Shown in pieces: positions 1 to 9,448 of a stretch of DNA of 64,000 nt. The translations under genes were made by a program, and so were the position numbers. The notes below the pieces were generated by a model. That model was not told where the DNA came from. It made no database searches and saw nothing but the letters and a program-made list of their open reading frames with translations. The stretch is from WACF01 sp040880205 (GTDB lineage Bacteria; Pseudomonadota; Gammaproteobacteria; Pseudomonadales; Cellvibrionaceae): assembly GCA_040880205.1 (NCBI GenBank), contig JBBDIU010000142.1:1-64000 (forward strand), written 5' to 3'. Numbering within the stretch: position 1 is the stretch's first letter; every line of letters starts with the position of its first letter.

Positions 1-95
1 ATGGGGGCTCGGATGCAGCATCCCTGCTGCATACGGTCTCGAAAAGGCACTCCCAAGACCGCAACCTACAACGTCGACTGGCTTAAGTAAGTGCC
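1..95. repeat. Right half of a dispersed hairpin-rich repeat (truncated by window edge)
   Basis: Bases 1-95 are nearly identical to 44725-44819, with about five substitutions clustered after position 70 and no length difference. This half carries a perfect 8-bp hairpin (arms 13-20 and 25-32, loop TCCC) and, at 37-66, the right arm of the large inverted repeat that is complete in the other copy. It ends 8 bases before the stop codon of the minus-strand RND exporter gene. Translating it gives a peptide beginning MGARMQHPCC that I regard as a spurious ORF, not a gene. The left half lies outside the window. Confidence 0.85.
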
Positions 96-102
96 ATTCG
101 TC

Positions 103-2499
103 TTACGGTTGCGTGCGCACAAAACGGCCGAGCAATACCGGTAGCAGGGACAAATTCCACAACAGCGCCATGGCCATGGCAAGGCTCGCCAACAAGCCGA
201 ACTGAACGCTGGGAATAAAATCGGAAAAGGCCAGTTGGGAAAAGCCCAGCATGATAATGATCGAGGTATAGAGAATCGCGTAGCCAACACTGAAGGTGCT
301 GTTGCGCAAGGCGGTTGGCGCGGACGCGTCTGTTAGTTCGTCGCGATATCGATGAATGTAGTGAATGGTGTCGTCCACCGCGATACCCATGGCGATCGAG
401 GCGATGGTAATGGTCATCAGGTCCAGCGGTATACGCAGCCAACCCATAACCCCCAGAACGGTTACAGTCGAGAGAATATTGGGTGCGATACCAACCAATG
501 CGACCCGGAACGAACGAAAAACCGCAAAGAAGGTCAAGGTCAACGCGATATAAACAAAGCCCAGGGCCAGGATTTGCGATCGAAACAGGCGCTGAAGAAT
601 ATCCTGATAGAGCACGAACAGATTGGTGAGGGCATAATTTTCCGGGGCAATCTCGAGTTCGTCCATGCCCTCGCGGATGTTTTCAATCAGCTCGGCGCGA
701 TTCAGACCTTCGGTGCTGTCCTGAATACGCGCGCTAATCCGCAGTTGCGAGTGTTCAACGGAGAAGAAGGATCCCACCAGGTCTTCGCGCAAGTTCTCGT
801 CCAGGGTGCGGTAAATGGCCGTGAGTTCGTACTCGGTGAGAGGCTGCCCCTCGTTAATTTCCCGGGCCAGTTCGGTAAAGTTCACAACTGAGAGCACCTT
901 CCCCATGCCTTGCTGGTCCCTCAATAGGGCTTGAACCCGCTGCAGGTTCTGCACGCTTTCCGCGCTTATCACAAGGTCCTCTTCGACTGCCCGCTCTCCT
1001 TCCGGGATGGTGACGATGAGGTCCAAGGGCGTGGAACCGCCGAACTCCTGATCGATAAAAGACAGCTCCCGATGTACCTCGGTAGACTCGCTAAAATAGT
1101 TGATAAAACTGTTTTCGACATTGAGAAAATAGAGCCCACTGCCCCCGAGTACTAGAACGAAACCGCTAAGCAGTGCCGTTAATCCCGGGCGTTCTTGCAC
1201 CACATAGTTAAAGGCGCCAAGCGTCCATCCGGCCAGCTTGCGTCCGCCACCGATTTTTTCCCGGGGGAAGAGAGCCATCAAGGCCGGAAAGAGTATCAAG
1301 CTTACGGCGATGGAGAAAAACATCGCGATGATCATCATCCAACCGAAGGAAATTACCGGCTGAATGCCGGTGAACAGTAGGGAGCTAAAGCCCACGGAAG
1401 TTGTTAGGCCAGCGTAAAAGCAGGGCGCGACCTTTTTCAGAAAGGCCGCCCTGATCAGCTCCCCCTGCTCCCAATCGGGCTGGGAGGTGTTGTATTCCCG
1501 GTATTGCACAATCAGGTGAATAACGATGGCGAGCGTGAGAATCAATTGCAGGGCGATGAAATTGGATGATATGACGGTTGTTTTCAGGCCCAGCAATCCA
1601 AAAAGTCCCACGGTCAATAGAACGCTGAAGCTGCAGCAAACAACCGGGATCAAGATCCAGCGAAAACTTCTAAACAGCAGGAAGAGCACCGCGCAAATGA
1701 CCGCGGCGATTATGCCGCCAAACAAGAAGAGGTCATTCTGGATTATCTGAATCAGCTGATAACCCAGCACATGAGCACCGCCCATGTAGATGTCAGCGTC
1801 ATCAGTATAGTCAGCCATGATTTCCCGAATCATTTTGATTTCTTCGGTGCGAGTATCGTTCAGCGCTTGCTCCAAAGGCTCCGCTTGCGCTTGCAACTGT
1901 TCGATGCGATCTTGTTCGTCGGCGGACAGTTCGCGCTCCAGCGCATTTTTTTGAATGTCGGTTATGCGGCTCTGAAGGTCGTTGAGCTCCTCGTGGGGCT
2001 TAAAGAGCACTTGTAGCGCGGTGGCAGTCTGAGCTTCGTTAACGATGAGGTTTTCGTAGATGGGATTGTTGGCGAGAGCTTGTTGCAACTGCTCGCGACT
2101 GAAGTTCTGCTGCTCGTGAGTCCAGCTTGCGGCGTCATCGCCGGTCAAACCGTTTTCCATCAAGGACAAAAGGGGCACATTCAGAATGGAGCGCACGGAT
2201 TGCACCCGCTCCAATTTGAGCAGCCGCTCGGACAGGGATTGGACATTAGTGAAAGTCTGTTGCGATAGCAGAGCACCATTTCGGGGTTGGTAGGCAACTA
2301 ACAAAAATTCCTGGGGCGAAAAACGCTCGTTCATCACCTGGGTTCTAATGTAGTGCTCGTTGTCCCGGGTCAGGAGGGTATCCGCCGAGGCATCGATTTG
2401 GAAGTGACGGGCCTGCCAACCCAACGTAGCGGCGCACAGCATAAACAGCAAGAGAATTACTAAGGGATGCGCGACAATCGAATCGACAAAACGCTTCAC
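103..2499 (-). CDS. RND/MMPL-family exporter, lipid-transport type
   Basis: Predicted inner-membrane RND permease of 798 aa in the MMPL/HpnN-like branch. The architecture is duplicated: one N-terminal membrane segment (about residues 13-31), a periplasmic domain, a block of five or more membrane segments (about 255-410), a second periplasmic domain and a second membrane block (about 645-790). The motif GIAVDDTIHYIHRYR in the second block is characteristic of this branch. The start is GTG, three bases after the mlaA stop codon, so the two genes are almost certainly co-transcribed and probably translationally coupled. Pairing with MlaA suggests lipid or hydrophobic-molecule export between inner membrane and envelope rather than drug efflux; that role is inference, and the substrate cannot be read from the sequence. 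Confidence 0.88.
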   Translation of the reverse strand: MKRFVDSIVAHPLVILLLFMLCAATLGWQARHFQIDASADTLLTRDNEHYIRTQVMNERFSPQEFLLVAYQPRNGALLSQQTFTNVQSLSERLLKLERVQSVRSILNVPLLSLMENGLTGDDAASWTHEQQNFSREQLQQALANNPIYENLIVNEAQTATALQVLFKPHEELNDLQSRITDIQKNALERELSADEQDRIEQLQAQAEPLEQALNDTRTEEIKMIREIMADYTDDADIYMGGAHVLGYQLIQIIQNDLFLFGGIIAAVICAVLFLLFRSFRWILIPVVCCSFSVLLTVGLFGLLGLKTTVISSNFIALQLILTLAIVIHLIVQYREYNTSQPDWEQGELIRAAFLKKVAPCFYAGLTTSVGFSSLLFTGIQPVISFGWMMIIAMFFSIAVSLILFPALMALFPREKIGGGRKLAGWTLGAFNYVVQERPGLTALLSGFVLVLGGSGLYFLNVENSFINYFSESTEVHRELSFIDQEFGGSTPLDLIVTIPEGERAVEEDLVISAESVQNLQRVQALLRDQQGMGKVLSVVNFTELAREINEGQPLTEYELTAIYRTLDENLREDLVGSFFSVEHSQLRISARIQDSTEGLNRAELIENIREGMDELEIAPENYALTNLFVLYQDILQRLFRSQILALGFVYIALTLTFFAVFRSFRVALVGIAPNILSTVTVLGVMGWLRIPLDLMTITIASIAMGIAVDDTIHYIHRYRDELTDASAPTALRNSTFSVGYAILYTSIIIMLGFSQLAFSDFIPSVQFGLLASLAMAMALLWNLSLLPVLLGRFVRTQP

Positions 2500-2502
2500 G
2501 AG

Positions 2503-3318
2503 CTATTCCTGCTCACTTTGATCGTTTTGGCTATCGGCATCGCGCTGCACGCCTTGCAAGTATAGGTTGCGAATAAAGATGTAGGGGTCCTCGCTTTCCT
2601 TGACCAGGTCTTCGTAGCGTTCGGCTTCCGGGGCGAATGCCTGGAAGTAGTCGAAGCTTTGAATGATGATTCTTTCCGAATCATCGGCGAGATAGGAGAT
2701 GGGGTGCAGAACCCCCTCGGTCAGGGCGGATGTGCCGTTGCGCAGATCCGAGGAGCCAAGAAAAGGCAACACCAGATAGAAACCGTAGCCAGCTCCATAG
2801 CGGGCCAGGGTGTCTTCAAAAGAGGACGGTGCCTTGTCGATTTCAAACCAGTGCGTGGCTGGATCAAAAAGCCCCAAGAGCCCAATAGTGGTGTTGATGC
2901 CAAAGCGCAATAGATTGGTTCCCGCCGCGCGCGGTTTAAGCTGCAAGGTGTTGTTGACCAGATAAATAGGCGCCTTGATGTTGTAAAAGAAATTACCCAC
3001 GCTCTGTCGCACGGAACCGGGAACCCTATTGATGTAACCCTTGCCAAGAGGAATCAGAATATAGCGATAACTCACATCGTTAAAAGCGAAAATTGCACGG
3101 TTTACATTGATCAGGGGGTCGCGGTAATCCCGATAGGCAACGACAGTGGGATCAATATCGCCGGCTGGCGCGCCGTCGGCGTGACCCCCGAACTCCGGTG
3201 TCGCACCACTATCTTGCGGCGCCGTCGATGCACAGCCACCGGACAGCACGGCGGCCAACGACAACAGGCCGATGACCAGTAAGCGGCGAACGGCCAATCG
3301 GCCGTCGGATCCGAGCAT
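2503..3318 (-). CDS. mlaA: MlaA (VacJ) family outer-membrane lipoprotein
   Basis: MlaA removes mislocalised phospholipids from the outer leaflet of the outer membrane and passes them to the Mla pathway. The 271-aa product has a lipoprotein-type signal (hydrophobic stretch ending LSGGC), then the family core, including DPLINVNRAIFAFND, the NFFYNIKAPIYLVNN block and GIGxxG-like/FD-ATHWFE segments. An ATG at 3318 preceded by GAGGGG four bases away is preferred over the GTG at 3330. The lipobox is slightly unusual, with two glycines before the cysteine. The gene is followed at once by the RND exporter. No mlaB-F genes are in the window, so MlaA here is partnered with an RND pump rather than with the ABC system. 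Confidence 0.92.
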   Translation of the reverse strand: MLGSDGRLAVRRLLVIGLLSLAAVLSGGCASTAPQDSGATPEFGGHADGAPAGDIDPTVVAYRDYRDPLINVNRAIFAFNDVSYRYILIPLGKGYINRVPGSVRQSVGNFFYNIKAPIYLVNNTLQLKPRAAGTNLLRFGINTTIGLLGLFDPATHWFEIDKAPSSFEDTLARYGAGYGFYLVLPFLGSSDLRNGTSALTEGVLHPISYLADDSERIIIQSFDYFQAFAPEAERYEDLVKESEDPYIFIRNLYLQGVQRDADSQNDQSEQE

Positions 3319-3519
3319 ATTTCCCCTCACCTACACCTCCTCAATCCCTTTTTCGGAGCGAATGGGACTGGGAGTCACAAAGCAATTTTCGTGCTAATGC
3401 ACCGGCTTGGGCTTTTACTCAGGTCAGGACGCCGGACGTCGGGGTTCTAGTGCCGATTTTGGCTGAATAGCTATACTCGAATTAGTGGTTACTCCATTCA
3501 CGATTGCTGGCGGCAGCGC

Positions 3520-5403
3520 ATGCGCTTGGTTCTGATAACACTACTGACAACAATGATGATCTCGGCAACGGCGGCGGCGCAACAGACGGGGGTTGTGGCG
3601 CTCGATCCGGATAGCGCCGACGGATTCATGCTGACGGCTGAACGCATGGAGTACTCAGCCACCGATCTCGAGTTGGGCTGGGACGAAATCGCGGTGAATG
3701 CCCTGGTTCAGTGGTCGATCCCTCATGCGGATACCGTGAGTGCGTGGACTCCAGATGGAGCCCAGTGGCTGCGGTTCAGGGTACGCAACACCGGTCAGGA
3801 CGCCGAGGAATTTCGGTTGGAAATCCGTTGGCCACAATTGCAGCGCGTCGAAATGCGGGTGTTCGAAGACAATAGCTTCGGCCCGCTGCACCGCGCCGGA
3901 ACGGATTACCCTCAAGCGAATACCAAAGGAATTAGCAAGAATATTGTGTTTCCGTTTTCCTTGGGGGCTGAGCGAGAGGCAGTCGTTTATGTGCGGGTAG
4001 TTGATTCCTACCTGGCCTATCTGCCCATCTTCTTATGGAGCAGTGATGCCCACGACCACCACGCGGATATGCGGCTGGTTATCTTCAGTGTGGCGCTGGG
4101 CGTCCTGCTGATAATGACCTTGTTCAACGCTTTCCTGTACCTATTCACTCGCGATCGCATGTATCTGGTGTACACCAATAGCGTGGCGAGTAGTCTGCTG
4201 GTGGTACTAGCCATTACCGGTCTGGGGCGGCTGCTGGTGTGGGGCGATCAGCCGTGGTTTGCGGATAACGCCTATCCAGTATTTGCCTCCTATTGTTTTC
4301 TGTCGGTTACCTACTTTTTTCGCGTATTTGTGGACCTCAAAAAGCACGGCGGCTGGGTATTGAAGTTTAACAGCGCGATTCTGCTCGTGTGGGTGGCGGT
4401 GCTGCTTGGCAATTTACTGGGCCTGCAAGGCCTGGCCATGTCGATCATGGGGCCCGTGGGAGTCATTGGAGCCGCTGTTGGACTGATCAGTTCCGTGTAC
4501 CTTTGGCGACGCGGCAGTCGGGCCGCGAAATATTTCAGTATCGCCTGGGCGCCCATTTGCTTGGTAACTTTTTACGGCATTCTGTCGCTGTTTGGTTTTG
4601 CCGGATATTTTTCCAGCCTGGAATACCTGCAATCCTACAGCTTTGTTTTTGAAATGGTGGTGTTGTCCGTCGCGCTGGCGGATCGAATTAACAGCGAGCG
4701 GGAAGCACGGGAAAAGGCACAGACACTGGCGTTACAGCAACAAAAAGCGATTCTCCATCTCAAGGAAAAGATCAACACCGAGCTGGAAGAACGGGTTGAT
4801 ATTCGCACCCAGGAGTTGCGGTCGGTGTTATCCAAACTGGCACATGCCAACACCGAACTGGCCGCGCTTACCAAGGTCGATCCCCTGACAAAGATCCATA
4901 ACCGTCGGCATTTCGATCAGATTGCCGAGATTGAAGTGCTGCGCGCCAGCCGCAGCAACCAACCCTTGTCGATGATGCTGATCGATATTGACCACTTCAA
5001 GTACGTTAACGACACTCATGGACACGTGGCCGGTGATCAGTGTTTGAAATTAATTGCAAAGGCGATCACTGAAGTGGTCGCGCGGGAAACCGATCATGTC
5101 GCCCGCTATGGCGGGGAAGAGTTTACAGTCATCTTGCCGGATACGGATCTCAGCAACGCCCTGTTGGTAGCCGAACGGGTTCGTCGCACAATTCAAAATA
5201 TCAGCCTGATCTATGAGGGTAAGAGCATCCGTCTTACCGCCAGTATTGGCTGCGTGAGCACAGATGCGATGCGCGGTTTTGGGGTTGATCAATTGGTGAA
5301 CGCTGCGGACAAGGCAATGTACTTGGCCAAACAAAAAGGGCGAAACCGAGTGGAAGGCGGATCCCTGAGCGAAAGCAAATCATCCGAAACGCGGGCGCAG
5401 TAG
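3520..5403 (+). CDS. 7TM-DISM sensor diguanylate cyclase (GGDEF)
   Basis: Predicted c-di-GMP synthase controlled by an extracytoplasmic or membrane signal. The 627-aa protein has a signal peptide (residues 1-20), a periplasmic 7TMR-DISM extracellular domain (about 35-170), seven membrane segments (about 187-395), a coiled coil (about 395-450) and a C-terminal GGDEF domain. The active-site sequence is GGEEF at residues 531-535. An RETD at 522-525, five residues upstream, is a product-inhibition I-site, so both catalysis and feedback look intact. It is transcribed alone, divergently from mlaA and convergently with the di-haem protein. There is no EAL domain and no nearby c-di-GMP effector. The ligand is unknown; members of this family often sense carbohydrates. 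Confidence 0.9.
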   Translation: MRLVLITLLTTMMISATAAAQQTGVVALDPDSADGFMLTAERMEYSATDLELGWDEIAVNALVQWSIPHADTVSAWTPDGAQWLRFRVRNTGQDAEEFRLEIRWPQLQRVEMRVFEDNSFGPLHRAGTDYPQANTKGISKNIVFPFSLGAEREAVVYVRVVDSYLAYLPIFLWSSDAHDHHADMRLVIFSVALGVLLIMTLFNAFLYLFTRDRMYLVYTNSVASSLLVVLAITGLGRLLVWGDQPWFADNAYPVFASYCFLSVTYFFRVFVDLKKHGGWVLKFNSAILLVWVAVLLGNLLGLQGLAMSIMGPVGVIGAAVGLISSVYLWRRGSRAAKYFSIAWAPICLVTFYGILSLFGFAGYFSSLEYLQSYSFVFEMVVLSVALADRINSEREAREKAQTLALQQQKAILHLKEKINTELEERVDIRTQELRSVLSKLAHANTELAALTKVDPLTKIHNRRHFDQIAEIEVLRASRSNQPLSMMLIDIDHFKYVNDTHGHVAGDQCLKLIAKAITEVVARETDHVARYGGEEFTVILPDTDLSNALLVAERVRRTIQNISLIYEGKSIRLTASIGCVSTDAMRGFGVDQLVNAADKAMYLAKQKGRNRVEGGSLSESKSSETRAQ

Positions 5404-5465
5404 CGGACACATGGATGGTGCCAGGCCAACGTTCCGCTGACCTGACACTATTTGTATTCGAGCTC

Positions 5466-6875
5466 TTACAAGCAACGCATAAATGCTACGATGGCCTGTT
5501 TTTCCCCTTCATTAAGATTGAGTTGCTGCACAAGGTTAAAGAACTCAACAGTGTCTTCCAGGGTTAAAAGACGGCCGTCGTGCAGGTAGGGAGGGGAATC
5601 CTTGATGCCCCGTAAGGTGAAGGTTTTGATCGGACCCGCCGGATGATCATAGTGGTCTGCCACCATTTTCGGTTCGTAGAATCTGTCGACGCGCAGATCG
5701 TGCATCAAGTTGTCCATGTAATGGGGCGGCTTGTGGCATTCAGCGCATTCTGCCTTGCCAAAGAACAACTCTTCGCCCTGCAATTCTTGCTCCGTGGCCT
5801 TGGTGGGGTCGAGCCTGCCGAGTAAATTCAGTTTCGGCGCTGGCGGAAAGTCGAGCATGCTTTGAAATTGTCCCATTGCGGCAACGGACGTCCCCCGGTC
5901 CAGCACGTTGAGACCTTTCTTGGCAGCGGTAACCTGATCCCCATCGAAGTAAGCGGTACGCTGCTCGAACTCCGTGAAATCTTCCACTGATCGGAGTGCG
6001 CGTTTGGAACCGTGAATTTGCTGGTCGAACATGCCGCGCAGACTAGGCGTTTCAATTCTGAAGCGCAGCGCCTGGGGGCGGGTATCGGGGTTTAGATGGA
6101 AGCTGCCATTTGTATGTCCATTGGTATGACAGTCGAAGCAGGTGACACCGGTACTCGGTTCATCAACTTTTCTATCGGCCGTAGCGTTGAATTGTTGCTG
6201 CGGGAAGGGGGTGACCAGCAAGCGCAAGCCTTCCATCTGAAACGGGGTAAGCTTACCCTCGAAAAGTTCGTGAAAATTGCGAATGGTAACCAGTTCGCCT
6301 TGGGTCACATCGCCCAGATCGGGACGATTGGTTAGAAACATGGGCGGCGGAAACTCGGGCAGCAGATGTTCGGGTAACACAAAATCCACATCGAAGCGGT
6401 CTAAATTGCGGCTTTCCGCTTCTTGTATGGCTTCCACTTGTTGCGGATGAATTACCATACCGCCGGAAGCGTGTTTCACGTGGGGCAGCGGACGAAAACC
6501 TTCCGGCCAGACGCCTTGGTCCTTAATTTCTTCCGCTGTCATTTGGCCCAGTTGCTCCCAAGTGACACCATCTGGCAGTCGCACCCGCACACCTTCCTGC
6601 ACGCTTAGTCGTTCGCCGGACATCATCACGTCCGATGGCCGATTACTCAAATCGTAGCGCCGCCCCAGCAGCGCCTGATGGCTTTCCACGACGTCGTCGA
6701 GCTGCTCAATATCCTGCGCGCGCACTTCGTCGAATGGTGGTGTTACCACGGGAATATAGGTCTGCCGTTCGTTGACTGCTGGCGGCAGATTGGAATCCTG
6801 TGCCAGAGCCTCGAATGCGACCAGGGTTAGTGCCATCAAGCATACGGCAGCGCTTCGAATTGTTGTGTTGGTCAT
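5466..6875 (-). CDS. Di-haem cytochrome c peroxidase-like protein (MauG/CcpA superfamily)
   Basis: Secreted c-type cytochrome of 469 aa with a signal peptide ending near LAQD. Two haem-binding CXXCH motifs are visible: CFDCH at about residues 246-250 and CAECH at about 377-381. The C-terminal segment TLRGIKDSPPYLHDGRLLTLEDTVEFF, given here only as its key parts LRGIK, PYLHDGR and EDTVEFF, is typical of the di-haem peroxidase family. The start at 6875 is chosen because GGGAGGA precedes it; a longer in-frame version to 6950 has no ribosome site. About 240 residues precede the first haem, longer than classic CcpA (about 330 aa in total), so peroxidase activity is not assured; an electron-transfer or MauG-like oxidation role is equally possible. 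Confidence 0.8.
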   Translation of the reverse strand: MTNTTIRSAAVCLMALTLVAFEALAQDSNLPPAVNERQTYIPVVTPPFDEVRAQDIEQLDDVVESHQALLGRRYDLSNRPSDVMMSGERLSVQEGVRVRLPDGVTWEQLGQMTAEEIKDQGVWPEGFRPLPHVKHASGGMVIHPQQVEAIQEAESRNLDRFDVDFVLPEHLLPEFPPPMFLTNRPDLGDVTQGELVTIRNFHELFEGKLTPFQMEGLRLLVTPFPQQQFNATADRKVDEPSTGVTCFDCHTNGHTNGSFHLNPDTRPQALRFRIETPSLRGMFDQQIHGSKRALRSVEDFTEFEQRTAYFDGDQVTAAKKGLNVLDRGTSVAAMGQFQSMLDFPPAPKLNLLGRLDPTKATEQELQGEELFFGKAECAECHKPPHYMDNLMHDLRVDRFYEPKMVADHYDHPAGPIKTFTLRGIKDSPPYLHDGRLLTLEDTVEFFNLVQQLNLNEGEKQAIVAFMRCL

Positions 6876-7128
6876 CGACTTTCCTCCCAAAATTGCGGTT
6901 AAAGAGAGGAGAGAACCACAAGCAACCGTTGAGCCAAACGCCGGGGGCATAGTGTGCCAGACCGGTGGCGGAAGAAGATGCAGCGAGGCCCTTCTAATGA
7001 ACGAATGGGCGAACTATGACATCCTGCTGAGTTGCGGACGCCTCTCGCTGAAGAATCCAAACGCCATTTGTTTGCAAATGCTGGAGTTCAGGATTGCAGA
7101 ATGTGCAAGACTGAGGTGGTCATTTTGA

Positions 7129-7593
7129 CTAAATTTCATTTGCATTCTTTTGTTTTAGTTCGGCCCGGATTGTTTCTGCAATGGCTCGCTGTTCATCAAT
7201 GGAAATAACGCTGTAATCGCGTTGCAAAAACCGTCGATCGGGATCACTCCGTCGGTATCGAGGCACAACATGCACATGGAAGTGCGGCTCGTGCTGCCCC
7301 GCCTTGGTTCCATTGTTTTGGAATATATTCATTCCAAGCGCGCCAAAGGCAATGGCCGCGGCCTTGGCTATTTGCCTTACCATCGCATATACAGCCATGA
7401 GTTCTGGCTCGTCAATATCGAGGATACTTTCGCGATGCGCTCTTGGAATTACCAGCATGGCGCCGCGCTCGTACTGACGCTCATCCACCTCGGCCGCGGC
7501 ATACTCGTTTTTAGTGATGAACGCACATTCGCGATCGCCTGACAGATCCTGGCAGAAACTGCATTCTTCATAAGGGGGAAGTTCGAATTTCAT
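7129..7593 (-). CDS. HIT family nucleotide-binding protein
   Basis: Small (154 aa) histidine-triad protein, expected to hydrolyse or transfer nucleoside phosphoramidates or dinucleotides. The catalytic triad motif HFHVHVVPR is near residue 100, and the upstream NNGTKAGQHEPH segment is family-typical. An N-terminal pair of cysteines (CSFC) and a following DRECAF resemble HIT proteins that bind a metal near the N-terminus. The start at 7593 has AGAAGG four bases upstream; the longer ATG at 7608 lacks such a site. It is monocistronic between the di-haem protein (same strand, about 250 bp downstream) and the divergent DUF3089 gene. The exact substrate cannot be inferred. Confidence 0.88.
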   Translation of the reverse strand: MKFELPPYEECSFCQDLSGDRECAFITKNEYAAAEVDERQYERGAMLVIPRAHRESILDIDEPELMAVYAMVRQIAKAAAIAFGALGMNIFQNNGTKAGQHEPHFHVHVVPRYRRSDPDRRFLQRDYSVISIDEQRAIAETIRAELKQKNANEI

Positions 7594-7906
7594 CACGCCT
7601 TCTTTCATGTCTGCTTGGCTGGGACGCCGCCCGCATTATACAGGTAAGCCGGTGGTTCACCGCAAAACAACATCGCTGCTATCGGTCTCCCAACTCTGGA
7701 TATCCGCGACTGGCGTCGATCGAACAGGAAGATACTGATAAACACTACTTAACCTTTTTGCCCGATGAAACCCGGAGCCTATTAGCAGTACACTCAGCGT
7801 CGCGCAATACCAATAAATAACGCGGGCGAGCAGCGCGGCTGATCTAGCCACAGTTTATCCGCGGCAATGAAGCACCTAAATCAATGCCATGAGGGAGTAA
7901 ATCAAT
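7594..7906. other. Divergent intergenic region, no gene supported
   Basis: About 310 bp between the minus-strand HIT gene and the plus-strand DUF3089 gene. It must hold two divergent promoters. A 64-codon minus-strand reading frame at 7657-7851 has a hydrophobic start but no ribosome site and no recognisable family, so it is not called. I see no strong inverted repeat or terminator here. Confidence 0.5.
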
Positions 7907-9070
7907 ATGAACAAACTGACAGGACCATTGGCGCTGAGCGCCGCGATGGCCCTTGCCCTGCCCCTGACGGGGCTCGCGGAGCAAGGCGCCATCGATTATA
8001 GCGATAAGGACAACTGGCTGTGTCGCCCAGATAACTTGCGCGCCTGCGATACCGACATGAGCTCCACGGTGGTGATGGCCGACGGCTCCATGACCACGGA
8101 AACCTGGTCACGGAATGACGATGCCCAGATCGACTGTTTTTACGTCTATCCCACCGTGTCCCGGGACACTACGCCCAACAGTGACATGGAAGCTGGGCCG
8201 GAAGAATTGAACGTGATTCGCCAACAGTTTGCCCGTTTCGGTTCACAGTGTCGGACCTTCGCGCCGCTTTATCGCCAGGTGACCCTGACCGCCTTGCGCG
8301 CCGGCATGTCCGGCGACGGTCAAGGCATGAATCCAGACCGGCAACTGGGTTACAACGACGTGGTAAACGCCTGGAACTACTATCTGGAAAATCACAACGA
8401 TGGTCGGGGTGTGGTGTTAGTCGGTCATTCCCAGGGCTCCGGGGTCTTGAGCCGCATGATTGCCGCCGAAATTGAAGGCAAGCCAATTCAAAAGCAAATT
8501 ATCTCCGCACTAATTCTTGGCAGTAATGTGCAGGTACCCGAAGGCAAAATGCTCGGCGGCACGTTTAAGGAAATGCCTCTCTGTCAATCCGGTAGTGAAA
8601 TTGGCTGTGTGGTTACCTATGCCTCCTTTCGCTCCACGGTACCGCCGCCCGCCAACAGCTTGTTCGGCCGGGGCGGCGATAATACCGTCAGCGCCTGCAC
8701 CAACCCGGCACAATTGGCAAAAGGCAGCAAGGAGTTGCACGCCTATCTGGGCAATAGCACCATGGAAGACAGCTCCTCCGCCCCACCCCGGCCCTGGTCA
8801 GACAATGGCGACAAGGTAACAACGCCTTTTGTCAGCGTCCCCGGTCTGCTCTCGGCGGAATGCGTATCCAACGAACGCGGCTCCTATCTCGAGGTCACGG
8901 TGCACGGCGATCGCAATGATCCGCGCACCGATGATATCGCCGGCGATGTGATGAGCGCGGGGGAAATCAATGCAGGTTGGGGTTTGCACTTGATAGACGC
9001 AAACCTGGCCATGGGTGACCTGGTGACCCTGGTTGGCAAGCAAGCCAAAACCTATCTCGCCCAGCAATAA
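7907..9070 (+). CDS. DUF3089 secreted alpha/beta-hydrolase
   Basis: Secreted 387-aa protein with a signal peptide (residues 1-25, cut after GLAE). The DUF3089 core begins around residue 65 with DCFYVYPTVS and includes the nucleophile elbow GHSQG near residue 170, the mark of a serine alpha/beta-hydrolase. Eight or more cysteines, several in pairs after the elbow, suggest disulphides in the periplasm. The ribosome site GAGGGAG lies nine bases before the ATG. A strong intrinsic terminator follows directly, so it is a single-gene unit. The substrate of DUF3089 proteins is not established; esterase or lipase activity is a reasonable guess. Confidence 0.85.
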   Translation: MNKLTGPLALSAAMALALPLTGLAEQGAIDYSDKDNWLCRPDNLRACDTDMSSTVVMADGSMTTETWSRNDDAQIDCFYVYPTVSRDTTPNSDMEAGPEELNVIRQQFARFGSQCRTFAPLYRQVTLTALRAGMSGDGQGMNPDRQLGYNDVVNAWNYYLENHNDGRGVVLVGHSQGSGVLSRMIAAEIEGKPIQKQIISALILGSNVQVPEGKMLGGTFKEMPLCQSGSEIGCVVTYASFRSTVPPPANSLFGRGGDNTVSACTNPAQLAKGSKELHAYLGNSTMEDSSSAPPRPWSDNGDKVTTPFVSVPGLLSAECVSNERGSYLEVTVHGDRNDPRTDDIAGDVMSAGEINAGWGLHLIDANLAMGDLVTLVGKQAKTYLAQQ

Positions 9071-9087
9071 TCATCCCGGGCCTTGCC

Positions 9088-9115
9088 AAAAGCCGCCTGC
9101 AGTGGCGGCTTTTTT
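9088..9115 (+). terminator. Intrinsic terminator after the DUF3089 gene
   Basis: Stem AAAGCCGCC / GGCGGCTTT with a short loop followed by a run of T residues, 18 bases after the stop codon. Confidence 0.9.
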
Positions 9116-9213
9116 ATGTGCCTCGCTTGAAGGTCAGGCTCGGGGGTTATTGTAGACAGCCAATCCCGGTATACTTTGCCGCTTTACAGGCGCCTCCTTG
9201 TGAGCTTGAGCAC

Positions 9214-9393
9214 ATGACTGAACATTTCACCCGACAGTATTTCACCCGGAAAGGTCGAACATGGACGCGAGGCGCATGTGCGCTCATACTACTGTGCACG
9301 GCATTGAGCCTATCCGCTTGTGGACAGAAGGGCCCGCTCTACCTTCCGCAACCGGAACCCGCACCGGAAACGGAACCCGCCGAGGAAAATTGA
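9214..9393 (+). CDS. lptM: LptM-like small lipoprotein (YifL family)
   Basis: A 59-aa lipoprotein: short charged N-terminus, hydrophobic segment ALILLCTALSL, lipobox LSAC, then the diagnostic GQKGPLYLP and a short acidic, proline-rich tail. LptM is an outer-membrane lipoprotein reported to help LptD mature in the LPS translocon. The ATG at 9214 is preferred over the longer frame from 9118, which would start inside the preceding terminator region. It sits 55 bp before lysA, as in other gammaproteobacteria where lptM-lysA-dapF are neighbours, which supports the call despite the small size. Confidence 0.85.
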   Translation: MTEHFTRQYFTRKGRTWTRGACALILLCTALSLSACGQKGPLYLPQPEPAPETEPAEEN

Positions 9394-9448
9394 TTCGGCG
9401 AGCGATTTCCTAAATGCTAAGCAATTCCCTAAACATTAAAGAGTCATC

